9,795 nucleotides of DNA from the NCBI GenBank assembly GCA_021799915.1, contig JAJYZN010000099.1, positions 1-9,795 on the forward strand, read 5' to 3'. The stretch comes from Actinomycetes bacterium (GTDB lineage Bacteria; Actinomycetota; Acidimicrobiia; Acidimicrobiales; RAAP-2). The position numbers and the translations under genes were made by a program. Shown in pieces: positions 1 to 6,302 of the stretch (position 1 is its first letter; the number at the start of each line of letters is the position of its first letter). The notes under the pieces are model-generated. The model made no database searches. It had not been told where the DNA came from and worked only from the letters and a program-made list of their open reading frames with translations.

Positions 1-63
1 GAACCACCGCCATTGGGTCTGGTAGTGCACGCCTTCTTGCTCAGCCCACTCAAAGAGCTTCAC
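1..63 (-). CDS. IS607-family serine recombinase (TnpA), N-terminal end only
   Basis: Reading from a GTG at 63 to the window edge gives 21 residues, starting VKLFEWAEQEGVHYQT and ending QWRWF. This matches the start of IS607 TnpA proteins, where a MerR-like helix-turn-helix of the form 'LSEWAKxxGVxYxTAWRWF' precedes the serine-recombinase catalytic domain. The catalytic domain would lie beyond the left edge. The protein would bind the element ends and catalyse cut-and-paste transposition through a phosphoserine intermediate. The gene is transcribed away from the interrupted permease, with a leader of about 60 bases that contains a palindrome at 73-91. GTG is chosen because the family begins exactly here. 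Only 21 residues are visible, but the WRWF signature is distinctive. Confidence 0.72.
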   Translation of the reverse strand, partial: MKLFEWAEQEGVHYQTQWRWF

Positions 64-72
64 CCTCGTGCT

Positions 73-91
73 CTACGACGCATGCTCGTAG
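73..91. repeat. Palindrome in the IS607 terminus
   Basis: CTACGA (73-78) and TCGTAG (86-91) form a perfect 6-bp inverted repeat around a 7-base centre that itself contains GCATGC. It lies 10 bases upstream of the transposase GTG, between that start and the inferred element edge. Possible roles are a binding site for the recombinase dimer or an autoregulatory operator. The role is inferred; the symmetry is directly visible. Confidence 0.5.
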
Positions 92-690
92 ATGTTCAGT
101 GATATCGAAGGTAGCTGTTGGCAACCCTTGGTCACTTCGGACGCGTCGAGGGGTCCTACCCCGGCGCTGTTGAGTTGGAGGCCGTCGACGGTGAACGTCG
201 AGATTGTGAACGCGGGACCTGAGCCGCCGTATCCCCCGAAGCCCCTTGGCGATGTACCTGTCGGACGCGAGGTCGGGATTGTGCCCGAGAATGCGGTGTC
301 GGTGAGGATGAGGCCACCGACGCTCGCCGCGGTCCCGTGCAGGTGGGCGACTCGGTCGACATCGGACTCGGGGAGGGCGGCCGTCCCGAACGACGCGCGC
401 AGCGTCTTTCGGTCGATGTGGGAACCGGCTGTGCTCGAACCCCGGCGGAATGTCCCGAAATTGCCGAAGTGCTGGAATCCGCCGCTGGACGGTTTGGCGG
501 TCATCGAGACGGTCATGTCGGTCCCGACCCCGTAGAGGGAGTGGAGGACTTGGCCTTGCGCCGTTTTCACCCCTGCCGAGGTGGCAGACACGACCACCAC
601 GAGGCCAATCCCGATGGCCAGCCCGACGGCGACCACGATCGCTTGCTTGAAGCGTCGGCGCAGCTCACGGCGCAGGTAGGTGAAGAACAT
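73..690 (-). pseudogene. ABC transporter permease (FtsX/MacB-type), N-terminal remnant cut by IS607
   Basis: The open frame runs from ATG at 690 to a TAG at 73, 205 residues, but only about the first 188 (690-125) belong to the permease. The rest is read-through into the IS terminus. The start MFFTYLRRELRRRFKQ is followed by a strong membrane helix (about residues 17-36) and then LHSLYGVGTDMTV, typical of actinobacterial MacB/FtsX permeases, which have an N-terminal helix, a large extracytoplasmic domain and three C-terminal helices. Intact relatives are usually 350-450 residues, so the rest of the extracytoplasmic domain and the last three helices are missing. An in-frame TAG lies just upstream (713-715) with no other start codon between, which fixes ATG 690. 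No Shine-Dalgarno is visible; TAGGTT on the minus strand at 711-716 could be a -10 box. No ATPase partner is seen here. The fragment is almost certainly non-functional. Confidence 0.75.
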
Positions 691-915
691 CGTTGCGAAC
701 CGTACGGCGCGAACCTATGGACTTCCTGAGGGGACGGTCGAATTCTTCTAAGAAATCGCTATTCGGAGCTCATTTTCGGGCAGCCTGCCCGTCTCACCTC
801 TCGCCAGGCGCCGCGGAGGAGTCGCCACTGTCGGACGTTGCTCCCCGTCCTGCCCGATCGCCCCGTCGTCCCGTGGTCGCGAGGAGGAGGGGACCAAGGT
901 CCCTACCACCTTGTC

Positions 916-936
916 GCCAAGTCCCGCAGACTTGGC
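916..936. repeat. Perfect 8-bp inverted repeat with 5-base loop
   Basis: GCCAAGTC (916-923) and GACTTGGC (929-936) are perfect complements around CCGCA. Neither strand has a T-run afterwards, so it is not a classical intrinsic terminator. Its position, about 85 bases before the STAS start, fits an operator or a leader hairpin. Function is inferred from position only. Confidence 0.5.
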
Positions 937-959
937 CTATTGGGGTATGGAGGATCCGA

Positions 960-999
960 ATGGCAAGGGGTGTCCTGATCCCCATTGGGAGCTTGCCAT
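960..999 (+). promoter_or_regulatory. Inverted-repeat structure in the STAS gene leader
   Basis: ATGGCAAG (960-967) pairs perfectly with CTTGCCAT (992-999), and GGG (968-970) can pair with CCC inside the loop, giving a stem-loop that ends only 6 bases before the AGAGGGG ribosome-binding site (1006-1012). If transcribed it could affect ribosome access, or it may be a DNA operator. It matches no riboswitch class I know. The pairing is seen directly; the role is inferred. Confidence 0.4.
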
Positions 1000-1020
1000 G
1001 CGAGCAGAGGGGTTGGCTAA

Positions 1021-1470
1021 ATGGCCTACGAACCGGATATCGCAGCCGTCGCCCCTGCCTTGGAAGTGACAATCGACTTCGTCCGAGCCAGGATACGTTG
1101 CGCGGGAATTCTGGATAGTCGAACCGCCCGTCATGTCGTCGCCGCAGTGCACGAGTTGCTCCTCTCAGGGCCGGCATCGATCGTCCTGGATGTGGGAGAG
1201 CTCCAGATCGCCGATGCTCGAGGTGCCCGTATCCTGGCCACCGTCCAGACGATGCTCGGTGACTCGGGCGTCAGCTTGCGCTGGCAGGGCGTCGGTTCGC
1301 GTCCCTTCGGGGGAGTCGCGGCACCACCCTTTCGAGCCAGGCGGCCGCGATCGGGCGGCGCAGTGATCCAGCGCATGTCCTCACGTCTCGGGGTCGGAAC
1401 AGTGCGGCCGTTGGCGGTGGCAGCCATCCGTGTCCGGGCATCTCACGCCAACCGAAGTTTCATCGCCTGA
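1021..1470 (+). CDS. STAS-domain protein (anti-sigma-factor-antagonist-like)
   Basis: This gene encodes 149 residues. Residues 12-100 fit the STAS fold: beta strand LEVTIDF, then IRCAGILDSRTARHVVAAVHELL, the core strand SIVLDVGELQIADARGARIL, and a final helix and strand ending VSLRWQGV. STAS proteins such as SpoIIAA and RsbV bind anti-sigma kinases and are controlled by phosphorylation of a Ser/Thr in a D-S-S/T-G motif. Here that motif reads D-A-R-G, so the usual acceptor is absent, and any partner switching would have to be phosphorylation-independent. The last 45 or so residues are Arg/Ala/Gly-rich and unlike STAS ends; they may be a linker tail or the result of an old frameshift. The start is ATG 1021, 8 bases after AGAGGGG (1006-1012), a good ribosome-binding site. 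No kinase or sigma gene is adjacent, so its partner is unknown. Confidence 0.62.
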   Translation: MAYEPDIAAVAPALEVTIDFVRARIRCAGILDSRTARHVVAAVHELLLSGPASIVLDVGELQIADARGARILATVQTMLGDSGVSLRWQGVGSRPFGGVAAPPFRARRPRSGGAVIQRMSSRLGVGTVRPLAVAAIRVRASHANRSFIA

Positions 1471-1554
1471 TTCCCATGAGCGACGTGCATGGCGGCGCGC
1501 TGGATCGAGATCGGGATGCCGGCCGGCCCGTGGGATCAGCGTTGACCGATCACC

Positions 1555-1574
1555 GAGCTTCTCGATGAGAGCTC
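1555..1574. repeat. Small hairpin between STAS gene and rnpB
   Basis: GAGCT-T-CTC (1555-1563) can fold back on GAGAGCTC (1567-1574) with a GAT loop and one bulged T. It lies about 85 bases past the STAS stop and about 80 bases past the 3' end of rnpB. With no T-tract on either strand it is at best a weak, Rho-assisted or bidirectional termination structure. The rest of 1471-1652 shows no gene. Confidence 0.25.
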
Positions 1575-1652
1575 CCGCGACGGCTCGATCCACTGACGGA
1601 GAGTGCGCCAGCCCTCTCACAACGTTCTGACCGGTCATCGGAGAACCCGTGT

Positions 1653-2040
<388 letters not shown>

Positions 2041-2251
2041 GTACCCAGTCTGCCAGGCTGCGACGTGCAGGGCGACCGTGCCGCCGAGGACGACCTACCA
2101 GGTGCTGCGGGGACCGCCAGGGAGCCCGATGCGGGACGCCCACCAGGGATCCCGCCAGTGCGCCCGCAATTGAGCCAGCAATTGAGTCCACAATGCAGGC
2201 CGCCTCGGGATCCGTCGGGCAGAGGTCGTCCTTCAATTCGTCACGGGTCGG

Positions 2252-2257
2252 TAGGGT
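2252..2257 (+). promoter_or_regulatory. -10 box TAGGGT giving a leaderless xseA transcript
   Basis: TAGGGT fits the actinobacterial TANNNT -10 motif. Transcription would start about 7 bases later, which places +1 on or next to the GTG at 2265 and predicts a leaderless mRNA. No ribosome-binding site is evident before the upstream ATG at 2193, which supports this reading. The -35 is weak (TCCTTC at 2229-2234, 17-base spacing). Confidence 0.45.
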
Positions 2258-2264
2258 TGCGCCC

Positions 2265-3767
2265 GTGGACCGCGCTCTCCACCGCCCCGCCCGTGCCGCC
2301 CCCGAAGCCCACGACCTCGGATCAGCCCCACCCGAATCGCTGTCCATCGTCGAGCTCTACGAGCAGGTCGACCACGCACTGGCCAACGCCTTCCCTCGCT
2401 CCCGGCAGCTCTGGGTGCGAGGCGAGATCCAGAGCATCAGTGAGCACGGTCGCAGCGGGCATTGCTACATGGATGTCGTGGACCCGAGCTGTGCCGGTGA
2501 CCGCCAGGCGCCGGTGCTGAGGGTCAAGTGCTGGCGCACGACCTGGGAACCGCTCCGCCGCTTGCTCTCATCCGAGGGCATCGAGCTCGCAGCGGGGACC
2601 GCGGTGGTCATGCGAGGCGTGCTGGACTTCTACCGGCCTCGAGCCGAGGTGGGCTTCATCTTGGCTGAAGTGGACATCACGTCATTGCTCGGTCGGCTCG
2701 CCGAACAGCGGGCGGCGCTCATCCGAGCCCTGTCGAGCGAGGGGCTCCTGGATCGCAACCGCACGTTGGCGCCGCCCGAGATTCCCCTTCGCATCGGACT
2801 CGTCGCTTCGCCCGGCACCGAGGGGTACCGCGACTTTCTCGGGCAGCTCGACGGGTCAGGGTTCGCGTTCGTCCTCACGGTCTTTCCGACGCCGGTCCAA
2901 GGTGCCGAGGCACCCGGCGCAATTGCCGCAGCGCTCGGTGGTCTGAACGAGCTGGGTCCGGCGCACCTGGACCTGATCGTCGTCGTGCGGGGAGGCGGCT
3001 CCAAGGCGGACCTGGTCGCTTTCGACAGCGAAGTGGTGGCACGGGCGATCGCCCTGTCGGACCTGCCGGTGTGGACCGGGATCGGTCACACCGGGGACGA
3101 GTCAGTCGCCGACCTGGTGGCCCAGCGTTCGTGCATCACCCCGACGGCGTGCGGTCAGGAGATCGTGGAGATCGTCGGCTCGTGGTGGGAGCGCGAGGTG
3201 GTCACCTCGGTCGCGCGGCTCGGCGATGCAGTAGAGAGCGCACTCGAGAGGGTAGGCCGCGAGCTCGTCGACCGGCGAGGCAGGATTGCCACGACGGCTC
3301 GGCTCATCCTCGAGCGCCACCTCGAGCGAGTTGGCCAGTCGGTTGCGACCCTGCTCCGAAGCGCCACACGCGTCCTCACCCGGGCCGAAGAGCAGGTGAC
3401 GAGCAGATCTCGGCAGGCTGGACCCCTGGTGCTCGGTCATCTCGCGCGCGCCGAGGCCGACATCTCCTCCCGGCGCCGGCTCCTGTCCGCGTACGACGTG
3501 GACCGTCAGCTCGCCCGGGGATATACGCTCACTCTCGATGGAGACGGTCGCGTGGTGAGCTCCGTGAGTGACCTCGGTCTCGGATCATTGCTCACGACCC
3601 GCTTCCACGATGGCGAAGCGCTTTCTGCAGTGTCCGTCGTGTCTCCGGTGTCTGCGGCGTCCAGCGCGTCCGTCGCGCCGGGCGGATCGCCGGTGATCGA
3701 AGGTGGCCAGGGTCAGAGCCGAAGGGGCGCCGCGGCGCCCACTCGAAGACGAGAGGCGCGGTCATGA
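2265..3767 (+). CDS. xseA: Exodeoxyribonuclease VII large subunit
   Basis: XseA is the catalytic subunit of exonuclease VII, a cytoplasmic, metal-independent nuclease that degrades single-stranded DNA from both ends to acid-soluble oligonucleotides during repair. From GTG 2265 it has 500 residues. An N-terminal OB-fold (about 24-125; LWVRGEIQSIS, GHCYMDVVD) binds ssDNA. The catalytic core follows, with RIGLVASPGTEGYRDFL, the signature RGGGSKADLVAFDSE (from R242) and GIGHTGDESVADLVA (H275), then ITPTA. A long helical region (about 310-430) binds XseB, and ARGYTLTLDGDGRVVSS marks the C-terminal core. The last 50 or so residues are a low-complexity Ser/Ala/Arg tail, making it longer than the usual 400-450. 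H-T-G-D replaces the common H-E-T-D. The in-frame ATG at 2193 would add 24 non-conserved residues without a ribosome-binding site. The gene overlaps xseB by 4 bases. Confidence 0.93.
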   Translation: MDRALHRPARAAPEAHDLGSAPPESLSIVELYEQVDHALANAFPRSRQLWVRGEIQSISEHGRSGHCYMDVVDPSCAGDRQAPVLRVKCWRTTWEPLRRLLSSEGIELAAGTAVVMRGVLDFYRPRAEVGFILAEVDITSLLGRLAEQRAALIRALSSEGLLDRNRTLAPPEIPLRIGLVASPGTEGYRDFLGQLDGSGFAFVLTVFPTPVQGAEAPGAIAAALGGLNELGPAHLDLIVVVRGGGSKADLVAFDSEVVARAIALSDLPVWTGIGHTGDESVADLVAQRSCITPTACGQEIVEIVGSWWEREVVTSVARLGDAVESALERVGRELVDRRGRIATTARLILERHLERVGQSVATLLRSATRVLTRAEEQVTSRSRQAGPLVLGHLARAEADISSRRRLLSAYDVDRQLARGYTLTLDGDGRVVSSVSDLGLGSLLTTRFHDGEALSAVSVVSPVSAASSASVAPGGSPVIEGGQGQSRRGAAAPTRRREARS

Positions 3768-4183
3768 GCGGCACCGGCAAAAAGGGGGTGGAGCCCGAGC
3801 GCGCGTCAGCACCGGCTGTGAAGGACATGAGCTACACCGAAGCCAGCCACGAGCTGGGCGAGATCGTCTCGTTCTTCGAGCAGCAGGAGGTCGACGTCGA
3901 CCAGATCGTGGAGCGTATGGAGCGGGCGACGGCAATTGTCGGCGAGTTGGAAGAGCGGCTCCGGCGGACCCGAGCACAGGTGGAGACCCTCGTGCCCCGC
4001 CTGTCGGCTGCGATCTCCGGACAAGAACGCTCCGATGCTGCACCCACCCGCCGGATCCGCGGGGGGACTGACGGCGGCAACGGCGACCCCGGCGGCAACG
4101 GCGACGGCGACTCCGGTGGCAAGGTCGGCAGTCCTGACCCCGACGAAGGCGGCAGCGCTTCCGGTCGGCTGGGGGATTGGTGA
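3764..4183 (+). CDS. xseB: Exodeoxyribonuclease VII small subunit with Gly/Asp-rich tail
   Basis: XseB decorates the helical stalk of XseA and regulates and stabilises the nuclease. The 139 residues contain the expected two-helix domain at about 23-88 (SYTEASHELGEIVSFFEQQE, then VDQIVERMERATAIVGELEERLRRTRAQVE). Typical XseB proteins are 60-90 residues, so both ends are extended: an N-terminal polar stretch of 20 or so and a C-terminal tail of about 45 residues rich in Gly, Asn and Asp (TDGGNGDPGGNGDGDSGG). The tail is encoded partly by a direct repeat of 15 bp. The start is an ATGA overlap with the xseA stop, and GAGAGG (3751-3756) lies 7 bases upstream as a ribosome-binding site, so the two subunits are translationally coupled. 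Identity rests on the domain and on the position directly behind xseA. Confidence 0.9.
   Translation: MSGTGKKGVEPERASAPAVKDMSYTEASHELGEIVSFFEQQEVDVDQIVERMERATAIVGELEERLRRTRAQVETLVPRLSAAISGQERSDAAPTRRIRGGTDGGNGDPGGNGDGDSGGKVGSPDPDEGGSASGRLGDW
4073..4105 (+). repeat. 15-bp direct repeat in the xseB tail
   Basis: GGCGGCAACGGCGAC occurs at 4073-4087 and again at 4091-4105, a period of 18 bp (six codons), so copy-number change keeps the frame. It encodes GGNGD units in the disordered C-terminal tail of XseB. Confidence 0.75.
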
Positions 4184-4935
4184 CCGGCGCTGCGGGTCCT
4201 TCTGCCGCAGGCGAGATGCCTGGAGCCGGGCGGCTCTACTTCCGTCAGCTCCTCTCAGGGAGAGACTTCGCCCGCGATGATCCGGTGGCCCGCCAGATGG
4301 TGAACTTCGTCTACGCCGTGGGGGACCGGGCGTCGGGCCAGGCGTTGCTCGTCGATCCCGCCTACGCGGTCGACGATCTTCTGGCCGTGCTCGAAGACGA
4401 CGGTATGGCCTGCGTCGGCGTCCTGGCCACTCACTACCACCCCGACCACGTCGGGGGCGAGATGGCCGGATGGTCGATCGAAGGACTGGCAAAGCTGCTC
4501 GATCGCGTCGACGTGCCGGTCCACGTCCAGCGCGACGAGGTGCCGTGGGTGGTACGGGCGACCGGGGTCACAGCCGATCATCTCTCGCCGCACGACAGCG
4601 GCGAGGTTGTAACGGCCGGCGACGTCGGAGTCGAGCTGATCCACACTCCGGGGCATACCCCGGGGAGCCAGTGCTTCCTGGTGGATGGCTGCCTCATCTC
4701 GGGGGACACGCTTTTCTTGGAAGGGTGTGGTCGGACCGACCTGCCCGGGAGCGATCCCGCCGCAATGTACGAGTCGCTCACCACGCGACTCGCCAGAGTT
4801 CCCGACGACGCGGTCGTGTTCCCGGGCCATCAGTACTCGGAAGCGCCGTCGGCACCGATGGGAGAGACGCGTCGGGTCAACTACGTCTTCCGTCCCCAGA
4901 ACGCCCAGCAGTGGCTTGCCGCGTTCGGTGGATAA
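4180..4935 (+). CDS. MBL-fold metallo-hydrolase (glyoxalase II / persulfide dioxygenase-like)
   Basis: This is a cytoplasmic metallo-beta-lactamase-fold enzyme of 251 residues with a full ligand set: THYHPDHVGG (H85, H87, D89, H90), TPGHTPGSQ, SGDTLF and FPGHQYS. The stretch GRTDLPGSDPAAMYESL after the bridging Asp is typical of the hydroxyacylglutathione-hydrolase and persulfide-dioxygenase branch, which hydrolyse thioesters or oxidise persulfides at a Zn or Fe centre. Substrate cannot be decided from sequence; actinobacteria generally lack glutathione, so a mycothiol or other thiol derivative is possible. An insertion after the HxHxDH motif (GEMAGWSIEGLAKLLDRVDV) is a helical segment that may shape the active site. 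The GTG at 4180 overlaps the xseB stop (GTGA); a TTG one codon upstream is less likely, and ATG 4216 is a possible later start. It appears cotranscribed with xseAB, with no obvious functional link. Confidence 0.82.
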   Translation: MTGAAGPSAAGEMPGAGRLYFRQLLSGRDFARDDPVARQMVNFVYAVGDRASGQALLVDPAYAVDDLLAVLEDDGMACVGVLATHYHPDHVGGEMAGWSIEGLAKLLDRVDVPVHVQRDEVPWVVRATGVTADHLSPHDSGEVVTAGDVGVELIHTPGHTPGSQCFLVDGCLISGDTLFLEGCGRTDLPGSDPAAMYESLTTRLARVPDDAVVFPGHQYSEAPSAPMGETRRVNYVFRPQNAQQWLAAFGG

Positions 4936-4982
4936 CCGATCGGAGCGGACACCCCGTCGGCACGGCGGCTGCAGGTTGAGCC

Positions 4983-6266
4983 ATGACCAGACGATCTGAT
5001 CCGGGCGGACCGCTACCGAAGGACGGCACCGTGGTCGTCGTCGGCGCGTCGCTGGCCGGGCTCCGGGCGATCCAGGGGCTCCGGGAAGAGGGGTTCGCGG
5101 GACGGCTCGTGCTTGTAGGCGAAGAGCACCACTTGCCCTACGATCGGCCACCCCTCTCCAAGCAGGTGTTGAGCGGGCAATGGGCGCCCGAGCGCACCGC
5201 ATTGATTGACGAGGAGCGGTTGGATGGCCTCGGCGTGGAAGCCTGCTTGGGCCATCGAGCTGTAGCGCTCGACGCCGACGCCGCTCGTATCGAGATCGAC
5301 GACGGAACGTCAATCGAAGCTGATGCCGTGCTGCTGGCAACGGGAGCACGACCCCGCGAGCTCCCGGCGAGCACGGGCCTCGCCGGCGTGACCGTGCTCA
5401 GGACGCTCGAGGACGCCGCCGCGATTCGCGCCGTCTTGGACCAGAAGGGACAATCGGCCCACGTCGTCGTGGTCGGCGCCGGCTTCATCGGCTCGGAGGT
5501 GGCGGCCACGTGTGCGGGCCTGGGGTGCAGGGTCACTGTCGTCGAAGCACTGGACGTGCCCCTCGCAGGAGCACTCGGCCGGCCGGTGGGTGCGGCGTGC
5601 GGCGCGCTCCATGTCCGGCATGGCGTGGACTTGCGCACCGGGGTGAGCGTGCAGGCACTCGAAGCGCCTCGATCTGCTGGTACGGGTGCCGTGGCCGACA
5701 CTTCCACCACCGTCGCGCTCAGCGACGGCACGAAGCTCGAGGCCGACGTCGTCGTGGTCGGTATCGGCGTCAGCCCCTGTTCGGAGTGGTTGGCGACATC
5801 GGGGCTCGTCGTCGATGGCGGCGTCGTATGCGATGCCGCCCTGTACGCCGCCGACCGGGTCGCGGCGGCTGGCGATGTCGCCCGGTGGGCATGGCGGCGC
5901 TTCGGCCGTGAGGAGCTGGTCCGCATCGAGCACTGGGAACTGGCATCGCAGATGGGGAGCACCGCTGCGCGCAGCTTGGTCGCCGGCCGTCGCGAGGCCC
6001 CGGCGTTCACCCCGGTGCCGTACTTCTGGTCCGACCAGTACGGCCTGCGGATCCAGATGCTCGGACGCCCGGGACCTGACGACCAGATCGAGGTCGTCGA
6101 CGGCCGTCTCGACGCCGACGACGGGAAATTCGTCGTGCTCTACGGCTACGACGGCCGGCTGACCGCGGCTCTCGCGGTCAGCCGGCCGCGCCAGCTCATG
6201 GCGTTCCGGCCCCTGCTCGCCGCCGAGGCCGGCTGGGACGAGGCACTCGCGCTCTTGGCGACGTAG
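4983..6266 (+). CDS. FAD-dependent NAD(P)H:ferredoxin reductase-like oxidoreductase
   Basis: This gene encodes 427 residues of the pyridine-nucleotide-disulfide oxidoreductase superfamily, in the branch of BphA4, putidaredoxin reductase and rhodocoxin reductase, which pass electrons from NAD(P)H to a ferredoxin serving a P450 or oxygenase. Motifs in order are VVVVGASLAG (residues 17-26, FAD-binding Rossmann), PYDRPPLSK (52-60, signature of this branch), ATGARPR (about 120), VVVGAGFIGSEVA (about 162-174, NAD(P)H Rossmann), AAGDVAR (about 295-301, second FAD contact) and YFWSDQYG (W349), followed by the C-terminal Reductase_C domain. No redox-active CxxxxC is seen, which fits ferredoxin reductases rather than disulfide reductases. 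It starts 47 bases after the MBL gene, with a weak AGGTTGAG ribosome-binding site (4973-4980). No ferredoxin or P450 gene is in the window, so the electron acceptor is unknown. Confidence 0.87.
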   Translation: MTRRSDPGGPLPKDGTVVVVGASLAGLRAIQGLREEGFAGRLVLVGEEHHLPYDRPPLSKQVLSGQWAPERTALIDEERLDGLGVEACLGHRAVALDADAARIEIDDGTSIEADAVLLATGARPRELPASTGLAGVTVLRTLEDAAAIRAVLDQKGQSAHVVVVGAGFIGSEVAATCAGLGCRVTVVEALDVPLAGALGRPVGAACGALHVRHGVDLRTGVSVQALEAPRSAGTGAVADTSTTVALSDGTKLEADVVVVGIGVSPCSEWLATSGLVVDGGVVCDAALYAADRVAAAGDVARWAWRRFGREELVRIEHWELASQMGSTAARSLVAGRREAPAFTPVPYFWSDQYGLRIQMLGRPGPDDQIEVVDGRLDADDGKFVVLYGYDGRLTAALAVSRPRQLMAFRPLLAAEAGWDEALALLAT

Positions 6267-6298
6267 CACCCGGCATCAGGGGATGTTGAGCGCTACGT
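6261..6298. terminator. Inverted repeat between convergent genes (weak terminator candidate)
   Basis: ACGTAGC (6261-6267) and GCTACGT (6292-6298) are perfect complements 24 bases apart, spanning the stop of the reductase gene and the 36-base gap before the end of the transglutaminase gene. The position suits bidirectional termination, but the loop is long and no T-run follows on either strand. The call rests mainly on position. Confidence 0.25.
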
Positions 6299-6302
6299 GT
6301 CG

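Larger units (their letters stand above)
1..126 (-). mobile_element. Terminus of an IS607-family insertion sequence (partial)
   Basis: The left 126 bases appear to be one end of an IS607-type element that continues beyond the window. It holds the first 21 codons of a serine-recombinase gene (1-63, minus strand) and about 60 bases of non-coding terminus. The inner boundary is placed where the permease reading on the same strand stops resembling its family, right after Thr-Lys-Gly, at a GG (minus strand, 126-125). Established knowledge: IS607 elements lack long terminal inverted repeats and target duplications and often recombine at a GG dinucleotide, so an exact border cannot be read from repeats. 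The terminus contains a CTACGA-N7-TCGTAG palindrome that may bind the recombinase. The exact boundary is inferred. Confidence 0.6.
691..1020. other. 330-bp intergenic region between divergent permease remnant and STAS gene
   Basis: I see no convincing gene on either strand here. The left part would carry the permease promoter, with a possible minus-strand -10 TAGGTT at 716-711. A small inverted repeat GGGCAG-C-CTGCCC lies at 778-790. The right part holds an 8-bp hairpin (916-936) and a longer inverted-repeat structure (960-999) just before the STAS ribosome-binding site. GGGTAT at 943-948 resembles the -10 of stress-type sigma factors, but no matching -35 is found at the right distance, so I do not call a promoter. 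Confidence 0.5.

Noticed and set aside
943..948. GGGTAT as a stress-sigma -10 box
   Set aside because: No GNNT/GTTT-like -35 at 14-16 bases upstream.
794..1177. Minus-strand frame opposite the STAS leader
   Set aside because: Arg-rich, no domain, no ribosome-binding site, and it overlaps the better supported STAS start.
4255..5349. Minus-strand frame of 364 codons across the MBL and reductase genes
   Set aside because: The plus strand there encodes two proteins with full family motifs; the antisense frame is Arg/Pro-rich with no recognisable domain.
4983..6266. CoA-disulfide reductase or persulfide-linked partner of the MBL enzyme
   Set aside because: The active-site Cys expected in CoA-disulfide reductases is absent (the position after the FAD motif lacks it), and PYDRPPLSK with WSDQYG points to ferredoxin reductases.
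5138..6269. Minus-strand frames opposite the flavin reductase
   Set aside because: Shadow frames typical of high-GC DNA; no motifs.
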